The notes under the pieces: model-generated | What the model saw: only the letters and a program-made list of their open reading frames with translations | Database searches by the model: none | What the model was told of the DNA's origin: nothing | DNA from: Mucilaginibacter sp. | Lineage (GTDB): Bacteria > Bacteroidota > Bacteroidia > Sphingobacteriales > Sphingobacteriaceae | Assembly (NCBI GenBank): GCA_028287805.1 | Contig: JAQBOY010000099.1 | Location: 1-44,948 of the forward strand | Direction of reading: 5' to 3' | DNA: 44,948 nt | Program-made: the position numbers and the translations under genes | Part shown: piece by piece, positions 25,413-33,122 of the stretch | Numbering within the stretch: the first letter of the stretch is position 1 | Layout: each line of letters opens with the position of its first letter

Positions 25413-25997
25413 ATGAGCAGCAGAGATAAAATATTAGCAGCAGTTGCAGCCAATCAGCCTCAGTTAACGGCTTTACCTGATATCAGCTTTTTAAAAGGTG
25501 ATGGTACAGGTGCGCTGGAAAAATTTGTGAATACACTTACGGCTATTGGCGGTAAAGTAATAGAGATAAGCAGCCTTGATGATATTGTGGCACATATAAA
25601 AGCAACTACAACTCTTAGCCACCGGGTAATAAGTACATTATCCGGACTTTCGGAGGCTACTGAAATCATAAATGATAGCGTAGTTTTACCTCATACTTTT
25701 CAGGATGTGGAGCTAACCATCATTAACGCGCATTTAGGTGTTGCCGAAAACGGTGCGGTTTGGATAAAAGATGACCTCCTGAACCATAGGGTACTGCCTT
25801 TTATATGTCAGAATTTGGCTATTGTATTGCAAAAAAAGGAAATAGTACCTACCATGCATGAAGCCTATGAAAAGATTGGTCTTGAAAAATATGGTTTCGG
25901 AACTTTTATTGCCGGGCCATCAAAAACGGCGGATATTGAACAATCACTGGTTTTAGGGGCGCATGGCTCACGTACAATGACTGTTTTTTTAGTATAA
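25413..25997 (+). CDS. lutC: L-lactate utilisation protein LutC (LUD domain)
   Basis: 194 residues, a single LUD domain. Conserved segments are LGVAENGAVWIKDD near residue 110 and the C-terminal FIAGPSKTADIEQSLVLGAHG. It is the third component of the LutABC complex. The length is slightly short of the B. subtilis protein but typical of Bacteroidota. Last gene of the lut operon; no clear terminator follows before the altronate dehydratase gene 166 bp downstream. Confidence 0.92.
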   Translation: MSSRDKILAAVAANQPQLTALPDISFLKGDGTGALEKFVNTLTAIGGKVIEISSLDDIVAHIKATTTLSHRVISTLSGLSEATEIINDSVVLPHTFQDVELTIINAHLGVAENGAVWIKDDLLNHRVLPFICQNLAIVLQKKEIVPTMHEAYEKIGLEKYGFGTFIAGPSKTADIEQSLVLGAHGSRTMTVFLV

Positions 25998-26163
25998 AGA
26001 TGATTTCACTTAAAATTAACTACTTAAATAGTAGAAAACATTTTAAAAAATAAAGACCTTTGGGGTACAGATCTAACTGTTTTGCCTGGATTTAAAGAGA
26101 CTGTAATTGGTCAAAATCATTTCAGACAGAACACTATTAAAATGCTTGAATAAAATATAACAC

Positions 26164-27816
26164 ATGAAACAAAGAATAACTAAGGTTCATCCGGCTGATA
26201 ATGTATTAGTAGCCCTTACCGATCTGCAGGCTGGTGAAGAAGCCGCTTACCAGGGTAAAAACTATAAAGTAATTGAATTTATACCTGCCAAACATAAATT
26301 CGCTATTAATGATATTCCATCGGGTGGTCAAATTATAATGTATGGTGTTTTAGTGGGCCGCGCGCAAAGCGATATTGCCGCGGGTGGTTTACTTACAATT
26401 ACTAATGTTGAACATGCCGCTAACGACTTTTTAACAGGAACAAACCATATTGACTGGAATAAACCCGATGCCGGTAAATGGCAAAACAGCACTTTTAACG
26501 GTTATCACCGCGAAGACGGGAGTGTTGGTACCGCTAATTACTGGTTAGTGATACCTATGGTTTTTTGTGAGAACAGAAACATTGAGGTATTACAGGAAGC
26601 GCTGATAAAACCCTTAGGATACGGTCGTAAAAAAACTTATGAAATAAAGGCGCAGGAGTTGATAAGCCTTGTGCGTTCAGGCGGCGGGCTGGATGAAGTG
26701 CTATATACAGAGATAGGAAATGACACTGCACAAGCTAAGCAAAACAAACTGTTCCCAAATGTTGACGGCATAAAATTCTTAAGCCATCATGGTGGCTGCG
26801 GAGGTACGCGGCAGGATGCCATTGCTTTATGCGGCTTGCTGGCTGGCTATATTACCCATCCTAATGTTGCCGGGGCAACAGTGTTAAGCCTGGGCTGCCA
26901 ACATGCTGAGGTAAGCATATTACAGGATGAGATCAACAAGCGTTCACCCGGGTTTAATAAACCCCTGTATGTTTTAGATCAGCAAAAAATAGGTCTGGAA
27001 ACCGACGTGATGGAACTGGCCATACGTCAAACCTTAGCAGGTTTAATACAAGCTAATACTTATACACGCCAACCGGCTCCGTTAAGCAAATTGGTTATTG
27101 GGTTAGAATGCGGAGCCTCTGATGGTTTTTCCGGCATTTCTGCCAATCCCGCAATTGGTTATACATCAGATTTACTGGTATCATTGGGCGGATCGGTTAT
27201 CTTATCTGAGTTTCCTGAATTATGTGGGGTTGAGCAAAACCTGATTGACCGTTGTGTAGACGAAAGCAAAGCTGAACGTTTTTCTTCATTAGTTCGCGCT
27301 TATAGCCAGCGTGCAGAAGAAGTAGGCTCCGGGTTTTATATGAATCCTTCACCGGGCAATATCAAAGACGGTTTAATTACCGATGCCATAAAATCAGCAG
27401 GCGCGGCAAAAAAAGGAGGTACTTCGCCGGTTACCGACGTACTGGATTACCCTGAAAAAGTTACCAAACCCGGCTTAAACTTACTATGCACCCCGGGCAA
27501 TGACGTTGAATCAACTACCGCCGAGGTAGCTTCAGGCGCTAATATTGTTTTATTTACTACAGGCTTGGGCACACCTACCGGTAACCCCATAACTCCTGTT
27601 GTTAAAATTGCAACCAATACCAAGCTGTATAATAAGATGGCCGATATTATCGACATTAATACCGGAACAATTGTAGAAGGTGAAGAAACTATTGAACAGG
27701 CAGGTGAGCGGATTTTAGATTATGTTATCAAAGTAGCCAGCGGTGAAATTGAAGTGAGCGCGGTAAGGCATGGCCAGGATGATTTTATTCCATGGAAGAG
27801 AGGCGTTTCCTTGTAG
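26164..27816 (+). CDS. uxaA: Altronate dehydratase (UxaA family, full length)
   Basis: 550 residues. An N-terminal SAF domain (about 1-95, starting ITKVHPADNVLVAL) is joined to the large catalytic domain of the UxaA/GarD family (GYHREDGSVGTANYWLV, SHHGGCGGTRQDA, LGCQHAEV, GLECGASDGFSG). UxaA converts D-altronate to 2-keto-3-deoxygluconate, the substrate of the KDG kinase at 15402. Conserved cysteines in HGGCGG, LGCQH and LECGAS fit the iron-dependent dehydratase. Isofunctional members act on other aldonates, so altronate is likely but not certain. Neither UxaC nor UxaB is in the window. Confidence 0.9.
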   Translation: MKQRITKVHPADNVLVALTDLQAGEEAAYQGKNYKVIEFIPAKHKFAINDIPSGGQIIMYGVLVGRAQSDIAAGGLLTITNVEHAANDFLTGTNHIDWNKPDAGKWQNSTFNGYHREDGSVGTANYWLVIPMVFCENRNIEVLQEALIKPLGYGRKKTYEIKAQELISLVRSGGGLDEVLYTEIGNDTAQAKQNKLFPNVDGIKFLSHHGGCGGTRQDAIALCGLLAGYITHPNVAGATVLSLGCQHAEVSILQDEINKRSPGFNKPLYVLDQQKIGLETDVMELAIRQTLAGLIQANTYTRQPAPLSKLVIGLECGASDGFSGISANPAIGYTSDLLVSLGGSVILSEFPELCGVEQNLIDRCVDESKAERFSSLVRAYSQRAEEVGSGFYMNPSPGNIKDGLITDAIKSAGAAKKGGTSPVTDVLDYPEKVTKPGLNLLCTPGNDVESTTAEVASGANIVLFTTGLGTPTGNPITPVVKIATNTKLYNKMADIIDINTGTIVEGEETIEQAGERILDYVIKVASGEIEVSAVRHGQDDFIPWKRGVSL

Positions 27817-27925
27817 GATACGCCTTATATAATAACCTGCAGTATGTTTTTAAAACTACTTCAGGGGAACCGGTGCCTAATAATTAGGTTATAAGTTTGC
27901 CATCATTCATTGTTAATTATCCGTA

Positions 27926-28831
27926 GTGACCAATTTCTTAATCATAGGCCTGTGCCTGGTTGCCGGGATGATTTTCAGGCGATCAAAAACACTGCCTGCT
28001 GATGCGCATAAGGGTATTAACGCCTGGCTTATCTACCTGGCGTTGCCTGCTGTATCCTTTAAATATTTGCCCCATATACAATGGAGCACATCTTTATTAC
28101 TGCCTGCTTTAGCACCATTGATCGTTTGGTTGGGTGGCTGGCTGTATATCAGAGTTTACGCTGCTAAAACAAATATACCGGCTAAAACTGCCGCCGGTTT
28201 AACGCTCTCTGCCGGTTTAAGCAATACTTCATTCGTTGGTTTTCCATTAATCGCCGCATTTTTTGGCGAAAAATATATTGCTATTGGCGTAATATGCGAC
28301 CAGGTAACCTTTCTGCTATTAGCAACCGCCGGCATTACAGTTGCTATCAACGCATCACAAACCAGTTCATTATCCGTTATAACCCTTCTCAAAAAGGTAT
28401 CCACCTTCCCTCCTTTTTTAGGCTGCATATTGGCGTTAACTATTCCTCATTTTATCAATATATCGCCGCTTAATCCATTATTTGATAGGCTGGCCAATAC
28501 GGTAGGGCCGCTGGCTTTATTTTCAATCGGGTTACAGCTACAATTTAAAGGGTATAAGGATGAGTTAAAAAGAATATCGGTAACGCTGCTTTATAAACTT
28601 GTGCTCGCACCATCATTGATTGCTGTAATTGCACTTATATTTCAATTAAGGGGGATAATAACACAAGTTAGTATTTTTGAAATGGCCATGCCCACTTTCC
28701 TGTCATCAAGTATAGTAGCTAATGATTATCAATTAAATCCACGTCTTTCCAATTTGGTTATTGGTATTGGTTTAATTATTGGGTTTGCAACCACTGCCAT
28801 TTGGTGGAATATATTGCAGTTGTTTAAATAA
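27926..28831 (+). CDS. AEC-family (auxin efflux carrier type) transporter
   Basis: 301 residues from a GTG start; no in-frame ATG lies upstream. The protein is almost entirely hydrophobic, with about ten transmembrane segments, and matches the AEC family pattern: ALPAVSFKYLPHIQW near the start, LSNTSFVGFPLIAAFFGEKY in the middle and AMPTFLSSSIVANDYQ near the end. Characterised bacterial AEC proteins transport malate, lactate or related organic acids. Its place after lutABC and uxaA suggests an organic or sugar acid substrate. It lies 109 bp after the uxaA stop. Confidence 0.88.
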   Translation: MTNFLIIGLCLVAGMIFRRSKTLPADAHKGINAWLIYLALPAVSFKYLPHIQWSTSLLLPALAPLIVWLGGWLYIRVYAAKTNIPAKTAAGLTLSAGLSNTSFVGFPLIAAFFGEKYIAIGVICDQVTFLLLATAGITVAINASQTSSLSVITLLKKVSTFPPFLGCILALTIPHFINISPLNPLFDRLANTVGPLALFSIGLQLQFKGYKDELKRISVTLLYKLVLAPSLIAVIALIFQLRGIITQVSIFEMAMPTFLSSSIVANDYQLNPRLSNLVIGIGLIIGFATTAIWWNILQLFK

Positions 28832-28850
28832 TTACCTGCATTTACACACC

Positions 28851-28970
28851 GACGATTCACTGCCCCTCTTCTCTGCGAAAGAAAAGCTGTTTCCATCTTT
28901 CCGCCAAAAGGCGAAGAGGTCGACCAGCGAAGCAACGACCGGGTGAGCCGCTCTCCAAGCGCCACATTTA
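28851..28970. repeat. GC-rich dyad-containing intergenic element
   Basis: Several complementary pairs lie in about 120 bases: CCTCTTC (28865-28871) with GAAGAGG (28913-28919), CGCC-AAAA-GGCG (28902-28913), and GGTCG (28918-28922) with CGACC (28936-28940). No coding frame with family features covers it. It may be a degraded copy of a dispersed palindromic repeat; this is inference, since only one copy lies in the window. Confidence 0.5.
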
Positions 28971-29015
28971 CTAACAACATACACTCAACTCAACTCATTT
29001 TTATATTTTTGTCTT

Positions 29016-29891
29016 GTGCCACCTGTAAACAAAAAACCTCCGGTCACCCGGAAACCACCTGCAAAGAAAAAAGCTCCTGCAAAAAGAAAAAAGAATAAAG
29101 GATTGTCTGTACAATTTAAAATTGTGCTGGCATTCCTGCTGCTTATCTTATTATCACCCTTTTATTATGGCTATGTTTTAAAAACCTTTACCGCCACGTG
29201 GCGCTGGATAAGAGATATCGGCGAAAACCCCAACTACCGTACTTACAATAGTTTTCATATCCGCATACCGCAGAAGTATTCCATCCATGGTATTGACGTT
29301 TCGTATGCACAAGGTAAAATAGACTGGCAGCAGGTGAAAGCGATGGAAGAAGACAGCGTGCACATCAGTTTTGCCTTTATTAAAGCTACCGAAGGCTTGC
29401 TAACGGTTGACCCCTATTTCCAGCGCAACTGGCGCGAGGGGCCAAAAGTGGGTATTATCTGCGGAGCTTACCATTACTTCAGACCTGAAAAGAATGGCAA
29501 ATGGCAGGCCAAATTCTTTTTGCAAAATGTAAAATATGAAAAAGGTGATATGCCTCCCGTTGTAGACATTGAAAAATTATATGGCACAAGCCCCGAAAAA
29601 ATGAGGGCCGAATTAAATGACTTTTTAAATTACATACAAGCTAAAACCCATACCCAACCTATTATTTATTCGGGATTAAGCTTTTACCAGGATTATCTGG
29701 CCGGCTATTATGACAATTATAAATTATGGATAGCCCATTACAACCAGCCCGAATTGAATATAAACCCGTCAACCAACTGGATATTTTGGCAGCATTCTGA
29801 ACAAGCCCGTGTAAACGGCATTAATCATCTGGTAGATTTTGATGCCTTTAAAGGTGATAGCCTGGCGTTTAGAAAAATGTTGATCCCTTAA
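29016..29891 (+). CDS. Membrane-anchored GH25 muramidase (lysozyme)
   Basis: 291 residues from a GTG start. A strongly basic, proline-rich cytoplasmic tail (1-30, repeats of the KKPP/PAKKK type) leads into one transmembrane helix (about 33-52). The GH25 barrel (about 90-290) begins HGIDVSYAQGKIDW, and the catalytic pair D184/E186 lies in PPVVDIEKLYG, with YHYFRP before it. It should therefore hydrolyse the MurNAc-GlcNAc bond of peptidoglycan from the periplasmic side while tethered to the inner membrane. The role may be cell-wall remodelling. No phage or toxin genes adjoin it. Confidence 0.92.
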   Translation: MPPVNKKPPVTRKPPAKKKAPAKRKKNKGLSVQFKIVLAFLLLILLSPFYYGYVLKTFTATWRWIRDIGENPNYRTYNSFHIRIPQKYSIHGIDVSYAQGKIDWQQVKAMEEDSVHISFAFIKATEGLLTVDPYFQRNWREGPKVGIICGAYHYFRPEKNGKWQAKFFLQNVKYEKGDMPPVVDIEKLYGTSPEKMRAELNDFLNYIQAKTHTQPIIYSGLSFYQDYLAGYYDNYKLWIAHYNQPELNINPSTNWIFWQHSEQARVNGINHLVDFDAFKGDSLAFRKMLIP

Positions 29892-29957
29892 AAATCGCCT
29901 CATGTTGATTTTTAAAAAATTTGAGCTATTTTCAAACTTTCTTCTCCGGCTATCCGG

Positions 29958-30761
29958 ATGTTATATATGATCATTAATCAACCGCAGCTCAGAACAGTTA
30001 ACGTAATACGTTATGTTACACCCTTACGCGAAGGCGGCTCCCTGCCTGCTATTGCCGAGGCCGATGATGAGTTTTTATATGTATTAAAATTCCGTGGCGC
30101 CGGTCAGGGTGTTAAAGCATTAATAGCTGAGCTGATAGGCGGTGAAATTGCACGCGTTGTAGGTTTAAAGGTTCCGGAAATTGTATTTGCCAATCTTGAC
30201 CCTGCCTTTGGCCGCACCGAACCCGACGAAGAAATACAGGACTTGCTTAAAGCCAGCGTTGGGCTTAACCTTGCACTGCATTATCTTTCGGGTGCTATTA
30301 CTTTTGACGCTACAGTTACCACGCTTGATCCAAAATTATCGTCGCAAATTGTTTGGCTGGATTGCCTGTTAACCAATGTTGACCGTACTGCCCGTAATAC
30401 CAATATGCTGGTATGGCATAAAGAATTATGGCTGATAGATCATGGCGCGGCTTTATATTTTCATCATTCGTGGGATAATTGGGAAGAACAGGCCAAACGC
30501 CCGTTTGTACAGGTAAAAGATCATGTATTGCTGTCCAAAGCAAGCGAATTGGATCTGGTTGACGAGGAGTTTCGCTCTCTGCTTACTGCCGAACAAATCC
30601 AATCAATTATAGCTTTAATACCGGATGAGTGGCTAACCGGTGAAACCTTTGAAACTCCCGAACAATACAGGCAGGCATACGTTCAATTTTTAGTATCACG
30701 TATTGCACATTCAGCAATCTTTTTAACAGAAGCCAAACATGCAAGAGAAACACTTATTTGA
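29958..30761 (+). CDS. HipA-like kinase-domain protein
   Basis: 267 residues (a start at the second methionine, 29967, is equally possible). It resembles the short HipA-related kinase family (HipA_2 type) and not the full HipA toxin. The probable ATP lysine is K44 in LYVLKFRG. The catalytic-loop-like segment is LTNVDRTARNTNM (D142, N147), and the metal-binding aspartate is D161 in LWLIDHGAA. There is no HipB-like antitoxin. The stop overlaps the start of a DUF3037 gene by 23 bp, so the two proteins are likely translationally coupled and work together. Confidence 0.85.
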   Translation: MLYMIINQPQLRTVNVIRYVTPLREGGSLPAIAEADDEFLYVLKFRGAGQGVKALIAELIGGEIARVVGLKVPEIVFANLDPAFGRTEPDEEIQDLLKASVGLNLALHYLSGAITFDATVTTLDPKLSSQIVWLDCLLTNVDRTARNTNMLVWHKELWLIDHGAALYFHHSWDNWEEQAKRPFVQVKDHVLLSKASELDLVDEEFRSLLTAEQIQSIIALIPDEWLTGETFETPEQYRQAYVQFLVSRIAHSAIFLTEAKHARETLI

Positions 30762-31122
30762 GTACGCCATTATCCGCGTTGTACCAAGGGTGGAACGTGA
30801 AGAATTTTTAAATATTGGCGTTATTTTATATTGTCAGAAAGAGAAATTCCTGCAAACCAGGTACCTGTTAGATGAGAAACGCCTGCAATGTTTTTCAGGT
30901 TATATAGATATAGCTGAAGTTAAGGAACACCTTTGCTCGTTTGAGCGCATTTGCAAGGGCGATGCGGATGCTGGCCCCATTGGTAAACTGGATATGGCAT
31001 CCCGCTTTCGCTGGCTCACTGCAACCCGCAGTACCGTAGTACAGGCATCAAAAGTACATCCTGGATTTTGCATAGATGCATTGGAAACATTGAACAGGAT
31101 ATTTGAGCAGTTGGTAGCTTAA
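30739..31122 (+). CDS. DUF3037 family protein
   Basis: 127 residues with the DUF3037 signature: FEYAIIRVVPRVEREEFLNIGVILYC at the N-terminus and the C-terminal RFRWLTATRSTVVQ. Function is unknown. The ATG lies inside the end of the upstream HipA-like kinase gene (23-bp overlap), which points to coupled translation and a shared task. Whether it is a substrate, an inhibitor or an antitoxin-like partner cannot be read from the sequence. Confidence 0.88.
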   Translation: MQEKHLFEYAIIRVVPRVEREEFLNIGVILYCQKEKFLQTRYLLDEKRLQCFSGYIDIAEVKEHLCSFERICKGDADAGPIGKLDMASRFRWLTATRSTVVQASKVHPGFCIDALETLNRIFEQLVA

Positions 31123-31238
31123 ATGCCTTTTCGTATTTGAAAGCCAATATAAACGTTATTATTTTCTTGTTTTAAATGATTAAGCTTTTATTACAAGTTA
31201 ATAATACTTTATATATTTATATCACCAATTATCCAATT

Positions 31239-32804
31239 ATGAAACCGCTTAAACTGCTTGCTGCCGCTTTGGTATGTATAACTGTATTATTTTCGTTTAC
31301 TGCAGAAGAAAGAAAAAAAGCGGAAGACAGCCCAATCAAAATTGAAACAGGATTAATAACTGGTGTAAAAAGTAAAAACAGCGATGTAATTGCCTATAAA
31401 GGCATACCATTCGCATTACCTCCGGTTAAGGAATTGCGATGGAGGGCTCCCCAACCTGCAAAACCATGGACAGGCATACGTAAATGTACTACTTATGGAC
31501 CAGACCCTGTTCAAAATCCGCCGAAACCGATGAGTATGTGGTCTGAAGAATTTTTAATTCCCAAAGAATCTATCCGGAGTGAAGACTGCTTATATTTAAA
31601 TGTATGGACGGCTGCAAAATCGGCTAAAGAAAAACGGCCGGTGCTGGTTTGGATCTATGGCGGAGGCTTTAATAGTGGCGGTAGTAACGTACCTATTTAT
31701 GATGGTGAAGCTACGGCAACTAAGGGAATTGTATTTGTAAGCTTCAATTATCGGGTTGGTATCTTCGGTTCATTTGCACATCCCGAATTAACAAAAGAGT
31801 CGGGTTATAGCGCATCAGGTAACTATGGTTTATTAGAACAGATTGCGGCTTTAAAATGGGTACAAAAAAACATTGCAGCCTTTGGCGGCGACCCTGAAAA
31901 TGTAACCATTGCCGGCCAGTCTGCAGGCTCAATGAGCGTTAATTGTTTAATAGCCTCTCCCCTTGCTAAAAACCTGTTCCAAAAAGCTATTGCCGAAAGC
32001 GGCGCCAGCATGGTAGGTTCGGTAAGAGGCATGAGAAATTTACAACAGGCCACGGAACAAGGCATAACAATCGCTCAAACATTAAAAACCACCACACTGG
32101 CCGACTTGAGGAATATGCCTGCCGAAGATTTACAAAACCGGGCTAAAGGAGCTTTCGGGCCAATTATTGACGGTTATGTACTGCCAGAAGCTATACCCGC
32201 CATTTTTGCTGCAAATAAACAAAACAATGTTGCGCTGCTTACCGGGTGGAATGAAAATGAAGGCATGTTATATGGCACCCTGAAAAATGCAGAAAACTTC
32301 CGTAAACAAGCCGAACAAACTTATGGTGCAAATGCACGTACCTTTTTAACATACTATCCTGCAAATACGGAAGATGAAGCTACTTCATCTCAATATAAAC
32401 TTTCAAAAGATATCATGTTTGGTATCCAGAATTACACGCTGGCCAATGTGGAGAGTGAAAGGGGAACAAAAGTATATGTATACCGCTTTACGCATAAAGT
32501 ACCGGGAACAGGTATATATGAAAACATTGGTGCTTTTCATACCGGCGAAGTTGGCTATGCTTATGACAATTTGAAATTTATCAACAGGCCATGGCAGCCT
32601 GCTGACCATGAACTGGCTCATACTATCTCATCATATTGGGCTAATTTTATTAAATACGGCAATCCAAATGGAAAGGGATTACCCAACTGGCCCTCATATA
32701 CAACTAATAGTAACCAAATAATGATATTAGGAGATACCCCTACGGCAAAAGCCTTACCAGATAAGGCAGCATTAGATCTGCTTTTAACCACAATCAAACC
32801 GTAA
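31239..32804 (+). CDS. Exported type-B carboxylesterase
   Basis: 521 residues from the ATG at 31239 (MKPLKLLAAALVCITVLFSF), which gives a clean signal peptide; an upstream ATG at 31176 adds 21 unlikely residues. Alpha/beta hydrolase with all expected marks: SEDCLYLNVWTA, oxyanion YGGGFNSGG, nucleophile S228 in GQSAGS, acid E341 in NENEGMLYG and H434 in GAFHTGEVGY. It should cleave carboxyl esters in the periplasm. The natural substrate is unknown. It precedes the amidohydrolase pair, separated by an AT-rich 318-bp spacer. Confidence 0.93.
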   Translation: MKPLKLLAAALVCITVLFSFTAEERKKAEDSPIKIETGLITGVKSKNSDVIAYKGIPFALPPVKELRWRAPQPAKPWTGIRKCTTYGPDPVQNPPKPMSMWSEEFLIPKESIRSEDCLYLNVWTAAKSAKEKRPVLVWIYGGGFNSGGSNVPIYDGEATATKGIVFVSFNYRVGIFGSFAHPELTKESGYSASGNYGLLEQIAALKWVQKNIAAFGGDPENVTIAGQSAGSMSVNCLIASPLAKNLFQKAIAESGASMVGSVRGMRNLQQATEQGITIAQTLKTTTLADLRNMPAEDLQNRAKGAFGPIIDGYVLPEAIPAIFAANKQNNVALLTGWNENEGMLYGTLKNAENFRKQAEQTYGANARTFLTYYPANTEDEATSSQYKLSKDIMFGIQNYTLANVESERGTKVYVYRFTHKVPGTGIYENIGAFHTGEVGYAYDNLKFINRPWQPADHELAHTISSYWANFIKYGNPNGKGLPNWPSYTTNSNQIMILGDTPTAKALPDKAALDLLLTTIKP

Positions 32805-33122
32805 AACCTCAGTAAATATCAAAACATATCCTATAACAAGTAATTTTTTGATTACAATTTCGCAAAAAAAGTCTTATTTATCAACTATTTCTCTGCCATA
32901 TTTTTATTGATTACATAAATAATTAAAATATAGCAAAGAAAATCAAAATTATATTGCCTTTTTTCGATAAAAATCAAAATTATATATAAGATACATATAC
33001 TTAATGCATAATTCATAATAAAAATGGCATTTTTTTATTAGAATTTAACTCAAAACTGCACTTATAAAAATTTTATTAATTTACACCTGATTTATTTATT
33101 AACTGATTTAATTCAATTTAGA
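32805..33122. other. AT-rich intergenic region, no gene; leader motif at its end
   Basis: 318 bases with no supported reading frame or terminator. Near the end, TTTATTTATTAACTGA (33091-33106) lies 16 bases before the amidohydrolase ATG. The identical 16-mer precedes the SusC gene (38159-38174). The rest is low-complexity A/T sequence. Confidence 0.6.

Noticed and set aside
29958-31122. Classical hipBA toxin-antitoxin locus
   Set aside because: The kinase is much shorter than HipA and its partner is a DUF3037 protein, not an HTH HipB antitoxin.
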